Assembly (NCBI RefSeq): GCF_949628215.1
Contig: NC_134279.1
Location: 52,750,266-52,814,265 of the forward strand
Origin: Phalacrocorax aristotelis
Taxonomy: Eukaryota; Chordata; Aves; Suliformes; Phalacrocoracidae
Reading direction: 5' to 3'
Length of the DNA: 64,000 nt
Shown in pieces: positions 1-11,677 of the stretch. The notes under the pieces are model-generated. The model saw only the letters and a list, made by a program, of their open reading frames with translations. It ran no database searches and had not been told where the DNA came from. The translations under genes were made by a program, and so were the position numbers. Each line of letters begins with the position of its first letter. Position 1 is the stretch's first letter.

Positions 1-498
1 AGGAAAACCAGATGACACCAACAAACCTGGCCGTCTGCTTAGCACCTTCCCTCTTCCACTTAAACACTCTCAAAAGAGAGAATTCTTCCCCAAGGTATGT
101 CTCTGGGGAGCAGGGCTCACCTCTGCTGGTCCACTACCACAGCTAGCAGTGATATACAGCAGGCACAGTGTAGCATTGAGCCCTACCAGTTGTGATCACG
201 TTGGACACCTCAGAGGGCACCGGGTGTAGAATGGTTATGGGATCCTACCTTTCGTTAGGGGTTTGTTAAAATATAAGAAAGTTCATAAGAAGGAAGAAAT
301 GGGGGATTCCAAAGAAAAAAGTTCAGATGGAGTAGTGAGAGAAGTCGGTAATATCATGCCAAGATTTGGTCCCAGACAGCACTGCCCTAAATCAGCAGCA
401 GAAGTGGGAGTCCTGCCATTTTCTTACCAAGCGTCTCTCTTGCTCTGCATTAAATAATTGGATTTGTGTGTGTATGTGTGCTCTTCTCCCCTGTGAAG
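1..498 (+). other. DLC1: DLC1 intron (3' part) ending in a TG-rich acceptor
   Basis: Intronic DNA upstream of the first visible DLC1 exon. No coding signal is supported; the short open frame at 263-457 has no recognisable similarity. The intron ends with a TG-rich run (about 464-480), a short pyrimidine stretch and an AG at 497-498, so the acceptor is built from GU repeats next to a brief pyrimidine tract instead of a long uniform one. Confidence 0.75.
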
Positions 499-613
499 GG
501 TGATGCAAAGAAAACCAAGCCTGGGAAAACCTGATCAGAAAGACTTAAATGAAAATCTGGCTGCAACCCAAGGACTAGCTCATATGATCGCTGAATGCAA
601 GAAGCTTTTTCAG
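499..613 (+). CDS. DLC1: DLC1 exon: end of RhoGAP domain and linker
   Basis: DLC1 (STARD12) is a focal-adhesion Rho GTPase-activating protein that speeds GTP hydrolysis by RhoA and acts as a tumour suppressor. The exon's first base completes a codon begun upstream; 38 codons follow. The peptide contains KPDQKDLNENLAATQGL and then AHMIAECKKLFQ, which I recognise as the end of the DLC-family RhoGAP domain and the linker to START. The arginine finger and most of the RhoGAP fold lie left of the window. Acceptor AG is at 497-498 and donor CAG|GTAAAC follows 613; the exon ends in phase 0. STARD8 and STARD13 are paralogues, but the downstream START sequence and the neighbouring gene favour DLC1. Confidence 0.93.
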
Positions 614-1536
614 GTAAACACCTATTTACAAAAATTGGGTGAAATATTGGCCAACGTGGCTTAGATGTGCTGTATAATGGAAAGCTAGGAATGTCTCTTT
701 GTTTTAATAAAGTTTAATACATGATAAATAGCTTTTTAAAAAACTTTGTATCCTGATTTGGGTGCATTCATGAATTAGAAGTGGTGCCAGAAGGAAAGAG
801 ATTTGTTTTGTTGGCATTGGTGCTCAAAAGTCATGAGGAATTTATGGGGTTTGGGACATTTTTGTTACATCCAAGCTGCATTTGAAATATGTTTTCAAGC
901 TTTTATTGTGCAGCTATGAGGGTTTGTGAAGTGCAGCTCTAATTACAAAGCAAGAAGCTGTTTCCAGGAATTTCAGCGCTTGTTTTATACTTAAATTCCC
1001 AAGAGTTAGCAACACTGGGCCACAAAAGCATCCTGGAATGAGACATTGTCAAACCTAGGTTGAAGAGTCTGTCGGAACTAAAGCATGCTCCCTCTAGGGC
1101 CCGGGATGGAGAACCAGACAAGTCTTGATTCCTGTTTTTTCTCACTGTCATTGAATCTTTTCAGAGCCCTCAAATGAAGACATGCCTGTCTCTTTTCTTG
1201 TGGCTGACAACTGATCCCTCCTTCCTTCAGTCTGCAGGATAAACTGTGCTGTGGGAATGGATCTGAGTTGTGTAGTAAAGAGACATTTTCCACAGAATTC
1301 CAAAATTCTGCAGAAAAAAATGAGACACCCCATAAATGAGAGACTAATTTGAGTTAAATCAAAGTCAGGCTTAATTTTGGCATTTCTTCACACTGAGTGC
1401 TTGACCTGACACCTAAGCGTCCCACCACTTACAAAACTAGTGTACCCATCTTTCTGTGGCTATCAAACTGCTAGACTAACTCTGTGATTTCGGGAGAGAC
1501 CTGCAAGAGGATGATTTCACCCTTGTCACCCCTCAG
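614..1536 (+). other. DLC1: DLC1 intron, 923 bp
   Basis: Phase-0 intron bounded by GTAAAC at 614 and a CCCCTCAG acceptor ending at 1536. Several short open frames on the - strand overlap here, but none resembles a protein. No repeat family was recognised. Confidence 0.85.
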
Positions 1537-1758
1537 ATACCTGAAGAAATGAGCAGGGGTCGGAACTCGTACACAGAGCAGGACCTGCGTCCCCTCAGCC
1601 TGGAGGAGCTCCGGGGCGGCAGCAGCACCGCCGAGCCCTCTGACTACCACTGCTACCTCCAGGACTGCGTGGACGACTTGCTCAAAGAGATGAAAGAGAA
1701 GTTTAAAGGCTGGGTCAGCTGCTCCACCTCAGAGCAAGCAGAGCTGGCCTACAAGAAG
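1537..1758 (+). CDS. DLC1: DLC1 exon: start of the START domain
   Basis: A 222-base, 74-codon exon in phase 0 at both ends. It begins IPEEMSRGRNSYTEQDL and ends with KFKGWVSCSTSEQAELAYKK, matching the linker and first helix/strand of the DLC1 START domain. START folds form a helix-grip pocket that in other members carries a lipid; the ligand of DLC1 START is uncertain. The exon is visibly more GC-rich than the flanking introns. The ATG inside it (1549) is internal to the protein, not a start. A donor GTATGC follows the final AAG codon; reading through it gives only 17 more codons before a stop. Confidence 0.94.
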
Positions 1759-2461
1759 GTATGCACCCTGACACTCATGCCACACCTCTGGTTTTTAGCT
1801 CCTCTTCTCTAATAGAAGCAGGTTTTTGATATAGGATAGTACAGAACGTTTAGTGCACACCTTTACTTTGCAGATAGATTTAAGAAAAAAACCCTTAATC
1901 TTCTGACATAGTTACACACCGTCTAAAAACAACATGTCTTTCAGCAGTAGTCAGCTAACATGCACTGATTTGTGTTCTTCTGTTTATCCAGCCCAGGAAT
2001 GTTCACTGTATTGCATTTACAGGCCTTCACTCACATGTGCAAAGTCTTGACAGGCTGAGTGAAGCCTCCAAGCACTGTCACTATGCAGGAAGTAGGAAAG
2101 AAGTTTCTCAGCTCTAATCTTGCACAGTTCAGAGCTAGCACAGGGAGAATTGTTTCAATGAGATTTAAGTTATTAAAAAAATAAACTTGGAAAACTAGGA
2201 CGTTTTTCTGTAGCATCACAATTTAATAGTGATTAAACATACTAGAGAAGATAACTGTAACTTAAAAATAATTTGGAAGTCAGCGTAGAGATACCTTTGG
2301 CTGTCAGGAAAACAACCTTAGTCTGAGCTTACAAAAAGCCTAGTACAACACATACATATGTGTGTGTGTATTTAATTTGCTGTATTTAGCCAACACCAAA
2401 ATAGGAAGGAAAAGAAAGTGTAAGGAAGAGTAAAACTGAGGACTCTGCTGATTTTCCCCAG
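1759..2461 (+). other. DLC1: DLC1 intron, 703 bp
   Basis: Phase-0 intron from GTATGC at 1759 to the CCCCAG acceptor ending at 2461. It has a short TG run near 2358-2370 and no other feature I can support. Confidence 0.85.
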
Positions 2462-2679
2462 GTATGCGAAGGTCCCCCACTCCGGTTATGGAAAACTACC
2501 ATTGAAATCCCAGCTACGCCAGAGGACATTCTAAATCGTTTACTTAAAGAGCAGCATCTTTGGGATGAAGATCTTATAGATTCAAAAGTAATCGAACCTT
2601 TGGATAGCCAGACGGATATATACCAGTATGTCCAGAACAGCATGGCGCCTCAGCCAGCCAGGGACTTCGTAGTCTTAAG
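2462..2679 (+). CDS. DLC1: DLC1 exon: central START domain
   Basis: A 218-base exon entering in phase 0 and leaving in phase 2 (last two bases AG of an Arg codon). It encodes VCEGPPLRLWKTTIEIPATP and, further on, LLKEQHLWDEDLIDSKVIE and YQYVQNSMAPQPARDFVVL. This is the core of the START domain, including the RDFVVLR strand typical of the family. The first residues read VCEGPP where I recall SEGPP in human DLC1, so one residue more. Both VCEG and an alternative acceptor could be checked with RNA. A short 177-base intron follows. Confidence 0.94.
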
Positions 2680-2856
2680 GTAAGGCTTTTAAATGCGATG
2701 ATGTTTGTATCCTACACATATGGCATCCTTGCTTATGATTTCTGTATAATGTAAGTTATATAGGTAAATATCTATTCGTGCGTAATTTGAAGTCTTATTA
2801 GATGTTTGAATTACTGTTTGTCAAAGATAAGACTTTTTTTCTTCTTTTTTTCTCAG

Positions 2857-3030
2857 AACGTGGAGGACAAACTTCCCCAAAGGAGCTTGTGTGCTTCTAG
2901 CAACCTCAGTGGACCATGACCGTGCTCCAGTGGCAGGTGTTAGAGTCAATGTGCTCCTGTCTAGGTATCTGATTGAGCCCTGCGGGTCAGGAAAATCTAA
3001 ACTTACCTACATGTGCAGAATTGATTTAAG
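2857..3030 (+). CDS. DLC1: DLC1 exon: START domain, C-terminal strands
   Basis: A 174-base exon following a TTTTTTCTCAG acceptor. Its first base completes Arg, then come TWRTNFPKGACVLLATSVDH, a stretch with VRVNVLLSRYLIEPCG, and KLTYMCRIDL. These are the late beta strands of the START helix-grip. It ends in phase 2 with AG|GTATTA, splitting another Arg codon. Nothing is broken or shifted in this exon. Confidence 0.95.
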
Positions 3031-3557
3031 GTATTAATTTCCACTTTGTCCTTTTGTGGTGGTAATTCTTCTTGTATAGTTTCTGTGTAGTCAGCACAAT
3101 ATTTAGATGGTTCAACAGGCTTTAGCTTGGCCAGTAGTATGTACTTCTCAAAGGCATGCACACAGGTCTCTCAGATGACACAGAAAATTGGCTTCAGTGC
3201 CCATCTAACAGCACATGTGGTTTGTTGCATTAGAAGCCTCTATTGTGTGCTCCACCATAGCTGTTGGTATATAATCCCTCCCCTTCCTCTGACAGATGTA
3301 TTTACATGTTAATTTTAATATTAAGTTAGTAAAGAGGACCAAGTTCTCACAAAACGTCTTATAACTTTTCCGTGCTGAGGCAAACTTGTTTTTGAGCAAG
3401 TCTGTGTATTGGTGAGGCTGAGCTGAGCAGTAAGGAGTAATAAAGAGATTTCCCGGTTGGGCATTTAACCAGCTAGATATGTATCTGATTCTGACAAAGA
3501 AAATGCATGCAAAGTTACTGGTACCTACTTCATCATTACTTTTTCTCCATGCATCAG
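3031..3557 (+). other. DLC1: DLC1 last intron, 527 bp
   Basis: Phase-2 intron from GTATTA at 3031 to a GCATCAG acceptor ending at 3557. The acceptor's pyrimidine tract (TTACTTTTTCTCC, about 3537-3549) is short. A 145-codon - strand open frame (3205-3642) overlaps this intron and the last exon antisense, and is judged a shadow. Confidence 0.85.
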
Positions 3558-3678
3558 GGGCCACATGCCAGACTGGTACACCAAGTCTTTTGGACATTTG
3601 TGCGCGTCTGAAGTCGTTAAGATACGAGACTCTTTCATTCATCAGAGTCTTGAGAGCAAGGAAGTAAAATCCAGGTGA
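3558..3678 (+). CDS. DLC1: DLC1 last coding exon and stop
   Basis: The exon completes Arg with its first G, then encodes GHMPDWYTKSFGHLCASEVV, KIRDSF and a short variable tail ending VKSR before TGA at 3676-3678. GHMPxWYTKSFGHLCAxEVVKIRDSF is the C-terminal START helix of DLC1, and the final KSR matches the end of the human protein. This supports DLC1 over its paralogues STARD8 and STARD13. With the four exons upstream, the window holds the C-terminal 282 whole residues. The stop is followed directly by the 3' UTR in the same exon. Confidence 0.95.
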
Positions 3679-5515
3679 CTACTGAAGAGGAATAGCCATG
3701 CGCTCCACACCTCAGCAACGTAGATATTACCCAAGACTGAGGCGCATCCACTGCAGACCGGACTAGGGTACCACCTGCAAGTCATGTCATGAAGGGATGA
3801 CAGCATGAGAACTTGACTGTGAGCATTACTATAGGACTGTGGCCATACCATACACTTTAAAGCTGCTTCCTGTCTGTGTAAGGTCTATAGTGTAGGCCTC
3901 GACTGGAATACATAGGAGGACTGTGAAAAAAAAAAAATTATTGTACTATTAGGTGGTTTGAATTGCTTCTGAGAAGCAAAGTTCTTTAAATGCAAAATAT
4001 ATTATGACATATGGTGAAGGCTCATCATTCCCATGTGAAATACTTAGCTTTATGTACATACCCATGTCATTTTATTGTTATGCGTTGAGGGACTGGTGTA
4101 TCCACTGGAATAGTTGGTACTCTTCAATGTGTTCTCACTGAGATAAGCAGAGAAAGGTTTGCACAGAGATTAAAGTGTGAATGAGTGTGTTAATGGTTGA
4201 AAGAATAGCAGAAGTTGAATTTGAAATGTGTCTGGTACACTGATAGGCAACCAGAATGGATTTTAGTATGCTGGATACAGTTCAACCTAGAATGGGAGTC
4301 CCCTGTGGACCAGGAGTAGCCATCCTTCCCATGTGCCGGTTCTGCATTTTCCTCAGCTGTAACCTTGTTAAAAAAACTAAGCAGATGTTACAAGAGGCTT
4401 GCTCCGATCACTGTCCACTCCTTATCCAGATGATCTTTTAGGAGTGATTAGCAATTCTATAGCAATTTTAAGTAAATATACTTTTGAGCAACGTAGCAGC
4501 TTAGAAATGAAACGCCTATGCAACGGTGAAGAGAGCCAGTAATGTCAATTGTTAATTTGCCAAAAAATGTTCGTTGCTTTTACTCCTATCTGCATTAACT
4601 ATAAGTGTTCTAATGAGCTTTTATATATTTTACTGTATTCTAATGGCTCAAGCGGAAAAAGTCAACACTGGAGTTGCGGTGCCGGGAGGTGGCAGGGCTC
4701 CTGCAGCAGCAGGTGGGGTGAGGTGGCTAGGAAGAGTTGCACAAACTCTCTCCCTTTCTCTCCCTCCTCTGCCTGTTTTCCTAAAAGCTGCATGTTAACA
4801 CGAACAGAACCTGGATGTGAGCAGTTTGGAGGATTATATTTGGGAGCAAGTGTAGGAGGGTAGGGTTTTGTCTTGGGATTTGTTGGGTTTTAAACCCTTT
4901 GGAACATTCCCCCCTCCTTGAGAATCAACTTGTATGAACTGTAGGAAGTCTTGAGGTCCTCTAGGAAGGTGTCTTTCTGTAGGTTTTACTGTAAAGGTAA
5001 AGATTTGCTTTCGAGGTGCAGTATTAAGTGATAAATGTATTTTGTGGCTAGGGTATGAATGAGTTGCAAGATGGAGTTTTGACTGAGACTTTGTTACCAT
5101 TGTCAGTATTATTTTAAGCTTTTTGATGAAGATTTTTTTTATTATGGCAAATAATGTAGTACTTCCAGTAACAATGTTCCTCATGAGTAGGAAAACCTTG
5201 TATATTCTTCTACATCAAACTGTTTTTGATTTGTAAAATTATATGTTGTACATACCATTCTATTGTAAACATGTATACTTGCCCACAGTGTACTGTCAAA
5301 CATAGATAAAGCATGGTAAAGATTATTTAAAATATACCTGTATTTATACCTCAGATATTCTTTTTGGGTTTTTGTACCTCAAGTATGTTTTCTATTGTAA
5401 ATGTGCTTTACATGACTACGATCTACGTGAAAGAAAAGAAAATGTTTAACTTGCTATAGATGTCTGTACAGAATATACTCAATAAGTGCACTATTAAATG
5501 TTTAAAATTGGAGAA
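3679..5515 (+). other. DLC1: DLC1 3' UTR
   Basis: About 1.8 kb with no coding similarity between the DLC1 stop codon and an ATTAAA signal. Two TGTACATA elements (4053-4060 and 5247-5254) fit the TGTANATA Pumilio-binding consensus. AT-rich stretches in the second half are typical of a regulated 3' UTR. A small GC-rich island lies at about 4670-4735. The downstream limit is inferred from the poly(A) signal only. Confidence 0.7.
5493..5498 (+). terminator. DLC1: Probable DLC1 poly(A) signal ATTAAA
   Basis: ATTAAA preceded by AATAAG and followed, after about 25 bases, by a long T/C-rich tract (about 5525-5560) that can serve as the downstream element. No better AATAAA was seen earlier in the 3' UTR, so this is the likely main cleavage site, near 5515. 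Confidence 0.55.
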
Positions 5516-8500
5516 GCGTAATGGATTTTCTTTTATTCTTCTTTCTTCCTTCCACTCTCGTGCCCAGAGGAGGAGGCATTTTTCTTACCACTGGTTCTTC
5601 ACATACTGCAACAAACTGCGTAGCCACCCCTGCCCTATCCCAGGTCAATGGGGTTTTTAGCATTGTTAAAGGCAGATATCGAAGCAATTTCAAAATTTTT
5701 GGAAGACAAGCTTTTCATGATGGCAGACAGCTGGACAGAAATACTCCCCAGACAATAGCTTCATATATTTAAAAGTAAGAACAAACCTCTGTTTTGCTGC
5801 TGTCTTGTGGGACGGTACTGTTGATTTTAACAGGGAGCAAAGCAAACTCCTACTTGATAGGCAGCTGTATGTGATGCTGAAAAATAATTCACCGCTTTCC
5901 TGTATTCTGTAAGGTGAACTAGGGCAAAACGAGTTGTGGAGTCATAGGTTCACTTTAAAAATGCAAGTGTGAAAGTAATTGGAGAAAGTTAAAGCACACA
6001 CAGCAGTGAAATGAAGCCAAAGAGAAGGCCAGGAGGATATACAAACAACTGACTAAGGTAAAAAACGAAGCCAAAGACAGCTGTTAATTCAAGCAACTTT
6101 AAAAAGTTTTTAAAGTCTTAGCCAACAGAAATATAATTCGGGCATCTGAAAGAGGATTTCGATTTGTGAGGCTTTTCTGACAGAGGCTTGTCTGGAAGGA
6201 GGCCTGCTGCCTTTCAGTTAGCAACAACGTCGTATTCTTTCTCCGCCTGAGCATCCTGAAGTCCTGATCACTATCGGTTCCCACTATGCTCCCAAGGGAG
6301 CGGTGAGGGATGCTGCCTCACAGTCTGGCAAAAGCAAACCTCTTGCTGTTGGGGTACTAGTTCTCACACACCGAAGAGTCTTTTTAGAGAACCTTTCTGA
6401 TAAGGGACTGTCAGTTGTTTGGCTCTTCTACAATCTGCACAATTAAAAAAAAAAAAAACCCACACAGGTTTGTTCACAGTTTTGGGCCCTTGGAACAGGC
6501 AGAGTTAGAGCCAATCTATTTTTCTCTGCAATTATGGTTTTATTTGTATTTTTAAGCACACTAATGCGCAACAGACTCCTCAGGGACTTCAAGGATTTAC
6601 CCTGCATTTTGTTTAAAGTGCATTTAGGTTACTTTCAGATCAGCATTTTCTTAAATATTTCTAAAACATTAGTTAATTTTGACTACTCTGAATAGCCTCA
6701 ATCTCCTGAATGTTTGTTTTCTTGGCACCTTCATTTGCAGGTGCCTGTGTTGTAGTTGGACAATAGAATTCAAGTTTCCATGTCTGTGTTTCTCGTCAGG
6801 TGTCGTGGCAGCGCTGGCTCTTGGTCGAACACTCTTGCTTTAAGCAGTGGCTGTGACAGAGGAGCACAGGCTGGGCCCCCATTCAGTTCTGGCAGGGTGC
6901 TGGTATGGCCAACTGCACACGTGGCATCCCTGGTGCAGCACAGGTCCAGCCTAGAGTGTGCTTCAGTAATGATGACTTTCAGTACTGCTTTCTAACAAAT
7001 TCAAATGGAAAAACTCATGTTTTACTGTCATGCCTCAAGTAATGCACTCCACAATTACATATGAAACTGTAAATAATCAGTGGCCTTCATCTTAAAGGCC
7101 AGAAGGCAACGTCACTAACACTCACAGGCAATCTGGGAAAGTGAGACTTTGAAACAATACAAAACTACCTCTGCAGTCTGCTACAAGACCTCGGAAAGGC
7201 CAGGACCTAATATGTATCTGCAGCACGCTGTGCCAGGAGAAAGCTGATACAAAAGCAGTATCCGTGATGCAGGCTACATAATAAAAGGTAAATATTTACA
7301 CTTAAGAGGTATGAAAATTAAATGTTATAGACAAATCTTCTGCTAAGTGCTGGAAGCAGTGTCCTAAAATCAGGGAATTAAATCAAGAAACTGTTTTAAC
7401 AAAGCAATACCTTAAATTTGCAAAGACAAAATGCTGATTGCTTTGACTGTGTTATACCATAATTTGTCGATACAGCCATTAACTGCATCCATTATACAAG
7501 GAAATATTAAACATTTCTGAAAAATTACTTTCAACTATTTCTCATCTGTCAGCCCAGGACTATATAATTCCTCTTGCAAGAAGTATCAGTGTCTAAAATG
7601 ATGACTAGCATAGCACTGGAGGTGAAGATGAAGTACTATTCTTATTATTGATGCTAATATGCAACTTTTGCATCTATGGTTCTGTTGAATCCACATCCTA
7701 CTATATTTTCCTGTGTTGCCTGAAGTGTCCCAAATGCTCACAAGAAATGAACTTCCTAGCTGAGGCCAGGGACAGCAAAGAGCAATGAAGGATCGGAAAG
7801 AATTCAAAGAAGAAAAAATTCCATCAAAAGAGATTAAGGCACTGAAAGGGTGCATTTATACAAAAAGAGTCAATACACATAATCTGGCCACTAGACAAGA
7901 GGGATGTAGTAAATGTCTGCTAGCACTGGAAGGTCATAAAAACACAGAAGAAGAGTTCAAACTGGCTGAGTGGGTGTACAAGTTAGGCTAAAAATTCATT
8001 AATGGAAAATCTGAGGCAGAAGGAAAGGAAAAGGCATTTTCCACACAGCAAGAGGTCTTTGAGGCTGTGGGACAATCTCTCTCTCCCTGAGAAGCAACAA
8101 GAGTGTAAGTCACTTAAAACTGTGCAGGCTAACAGAATATCCAACAGGATAACTGCTGGAATCATTCTTGCACTAGCTTCTATAAAGCATCATGAAGATC
8201 TAAGAAAGTCCTCTCTTCACTGTATGAAATGCTTACAGGACTTACAGGCCACCGGTTTTCACCTGGAAGTGTCAGGTAGCACTGCCTTGTTGCGTAAGGA
8301 CCAATATGGTGTCAAAAACAAAGTTAGGATTAGGTAACTCAGTTATTTTGGATGTTGCTGATGAGCAAGTCTTTCTTTAAGAATTACACTGGAGGTTGTG
8401 GAGTGCAGTTTGCTTATGTTTCATAGAAGTGGACATTCATTTAAGTGAGAAGATGCAGTGCCTCCACACGATGGGCCAAGAGCATGAGGATCAGCATTCG

Positions 8501-9306
8501 GAGGTTACCTGACAACTGGGAGAGTCTTCTGCTTTTATAACAGTTACGCAAAGATCTAAAACTGATAAGCACAATTTCCCTATCATAGCAGGAATCAAAT
8601 CCATTATTCCATAGGCTCAATTATTCTTTTACTAGAAGGAGAAGAAAAAGCCCTACAGCAAGAGTGTTGTGTATGCTTCTCAGTGACTTCTGCCAGTCAC
8701 TTCATTAGCTCAAGTAATAAAAAGGTGATGTGGTGGGTTTGAACATCACAGTTGCTCCTGACCCACATGCATGTCTTCATACTTTATAACACTAAAAATG
8801 GAAAAGCTGCTTAGGAATTGAATTCTCAGTGAATGAAAGAATATTACTTATCCAAAAGTGAAATATTCAAAAGGTAGAGTGTTAAGAGCACTGGCGCAGT
8901 TAAGTATGTGTTCCAGGGAGCAAAATTAAATAGTATTTTCATTATATGATGAGATAAGACTTTTTTAAGCATAAAGACAGGACAGTATAGCTGACATGGC
9001 TCTGGTTTGAGGGGGCTTGTGCCTCATTTATTAGAGAAGATGGAAGACTCAGCAAATGAAATGGGAATTTCAAAAAGGGGTGGCCTCAGTTAAATCATTT
9101 AAGTGTCATTTCAGAGAACTGACATTCGTTTAAAGAAGCCAGCTAGCAGCAGAATTAGATCATGTTCATAACACAGCCCAGACTAAGATGGTGTGCAGGG
9201 TGTGGGTAACAGAAGAAAGGTCCTTCTAAACAGAAGAAGAGGACCCAGTTGGCCAAATACATCCAACATGTTTGGTGAGATAGCAGTCTGAAACACATAT
9301 TTTTTT

Positions 9307-9334
9307 AAAAAAAAGAAAAGAAAAGAAAAGAAAA
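9307..9334 (+). repeat. (AAAAG)n microsatellite
   Basis: An A run followed by about five AAAAG units, ending in AAAACAG. It is a short simple repeat likely to vary in length between individuals. Confidence 0.8.
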
Positions 9335-11657
9335 CAGACCATCTGGTAAGAATTGTCCTTTGCTTCAAAAACAGTTGAAAGAAAATAAATTTAGGTCAAG
9401 GCATTGTTGTGAGCTGGTTAAACATGTAATCTTCAGCTAGGCTATAATTCAAGTTTATAGAAACACTGATGGTATGGTCAGCAAAGTTCCGATGGGCCAT
9501 TTTTTCACTCCTGCCACTGGGGAAAGTTGTACAATGGAGCATATTTTCAGTAGTCCATTTAAACATTTGAAAAGGAATGCAAAGATACCAAAATATTTGT
9601 TTTAACTCAATCATTTAGTCTCCAGCAGTCTGTGCTCTTTTCATTTCTCTAAATACCTGCCAGCACCACAGCAGCACAACAGAATCTCTCAGGAGCACAC
9701 ATGGGGTTTTTCACTGAACTATAGGAATACTTTTTTTTTTTGTTGGAGCATAAAAAGAGTTTAGGGAATTTTGCAATCTTTTCCCTTAACATTTGTAAAA
9801 TGTACAGTCCTTACTACTGGTGCCCACAGGATAAAAATTCTTGTTGAAGCCTTTTGTCACCTACTTCATTTATCAACTAGGGCTTTTAAAACATACAAAA
9901 AGTAATAAAGCATTCAGTAATGATAATACAAATAATAGTCCAAACTGATTTTGACTACCCCACCTCAGTGACACGCCTACAAAGCTAGAACTACTTCAAA
10001 TCATTACTCAGGAAAATGGTAAAACTTTACTACCCATGAACAATTCTGTTCACCAGCAGATAACAATGAAAAATGCTTCATGATATCTGGAAAAGCAGTT
10101 TAGAAAGCCTTGCTAGACTTTTTTTAAAAGAAAAAGAGGTCCACCAGGGTAAGGTGTGTGGAAAACAGCACTCGCCCTCCCTCTACACAGACACTATAGT
10201 CCGTTGTCTAAAGCCTGGGAGAAGCATGTATGGAATAGTGAAGCTGTGAAATCCTGGTGCTGCCGCCTGTAAATCCTCAGCAACGGTGAGGCATCCACCT
10301 CCCAGTGAGGAGAGAAGCAAATGAAAGCAAAGGTGAGAAGTTAAGTATGATTCTCTTCCCACAAGGGCATCCCATCTCTGTGCCACGCTTCTTATCAGAT
10401 TAAATGGTACCTGCAGCGTAGAAACACATATTCCTGATAGCATGGGGCAAGTATTCAATTAAAGTGGAAACAAACCACATTTAGAGGGGGTCATAACCAC
10501 TTGTGAATTCCAGGGCTGTAACAGTGCACCTAGCATCACTGACACTACACAGTGCTTGGTCTGCAAGCTGCCTGATTTGGCTTTGGAGGCCTCTGAAAAC
10601 ACATTAAATTGTGTTTGGAGGCCTTTTAAGAATGGCCTAGAGCAAGCAGAAAAATAGAGGTTTTCTAGCTAATGCCTGAACTGTAGACTAAAAAAAAAAA
10701 AAGCCATGTTTGCTTTCTTCCCCTTCCCAGCCTATGACAAGAATAAATGCTTGTGTATAAAAATAGCATATAACCTTCTAGGTAAAGCACTTGCCTTGTG
10801 GCATTAGTTCCAAACAAGATCAGGCAGAACAGTTATCAAACTAGGTTCAATCCGTCAGACTTATTGGACTGGGGAAGGAGGAAAGGCTATGCCCCGAGCA
10901 TCCTACCGGATAAGGCAAGATGGATGAGAGAATGAATGACCCGTCGAGAGCGGTGATGGAGTTCAGAGGCCCTGCCGCTGCGGAGTACAGAGGTTTTAGC
11001 AGGCCAGTCATGGCTAAGAGACTGTTAGGCATGTATTTGATAAAAACCTAAGCAACTGGGAGACCTTGGGGAATTTTCAGTGTCTGAAGTTTTAGGCTTG
11101 AACAGATCCATATCCCCAGCTTGCTGCTAGAAACAGAGCCCAGAAAGCGCTGATGCAAAATTGCACCAAGTGGTCTGAGGAAAGAAGGCAAAAAAATCTG
11201 ATTTCTGACACCATCAGCTCTGTTACAGAAGTAATATTTTTCAGTAGATCATTAACATTTGTAACTCACTACTAGTCTTCAGAGGTGGCTTTTTTGCAAA
11301 GCTGGGAGACAAATATATTTTACAGAGGTTCCTGCTATTTTTCTCATGCTTCGATTTCTGCACTAGCCGCTTGGCCTTACCTCTGGACATTTTTTTTTTC
11401 ATAAGAGTTCACAGGAATTTTCTTGTGCTGTTTTCTGAACAGTCTTGTAATAATCACTGTCAGAGAAAGAGCATTCATTTAAATTGATCTGGGACATGAC
11501 ATGATACTTATTGTGCTCCAGTTTATAAATGCACCACGCAGAAATGCAAACCCAACATGCTTTTCAATTTTATTTTCTTGAAAACTGCTATATATTTTTT
11601 ACTGTTTAAACACTCTACCGTACTGATTTAGAGATTTTCTTTGAGGCTTTATACATC

Positions 11658-11677
11658 TTTTTTTTTTTTTTTTTTTT
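11658..11677 (+). repeat. T20 homopolymer
   Basis: Twenty consecutive T followed by four A. It may be the poly(A) end of an old - strand retroposed copy, but no body of such an element was recognised next to it. Confidence 0.8.

Noticed and set aside
3205..3642. 145-codon - strand open frame over the DLC1 last intron and exon
   Set aside because: It is antisense to a conserved coding exon and has no recognisable similarity, so it is a shadow.
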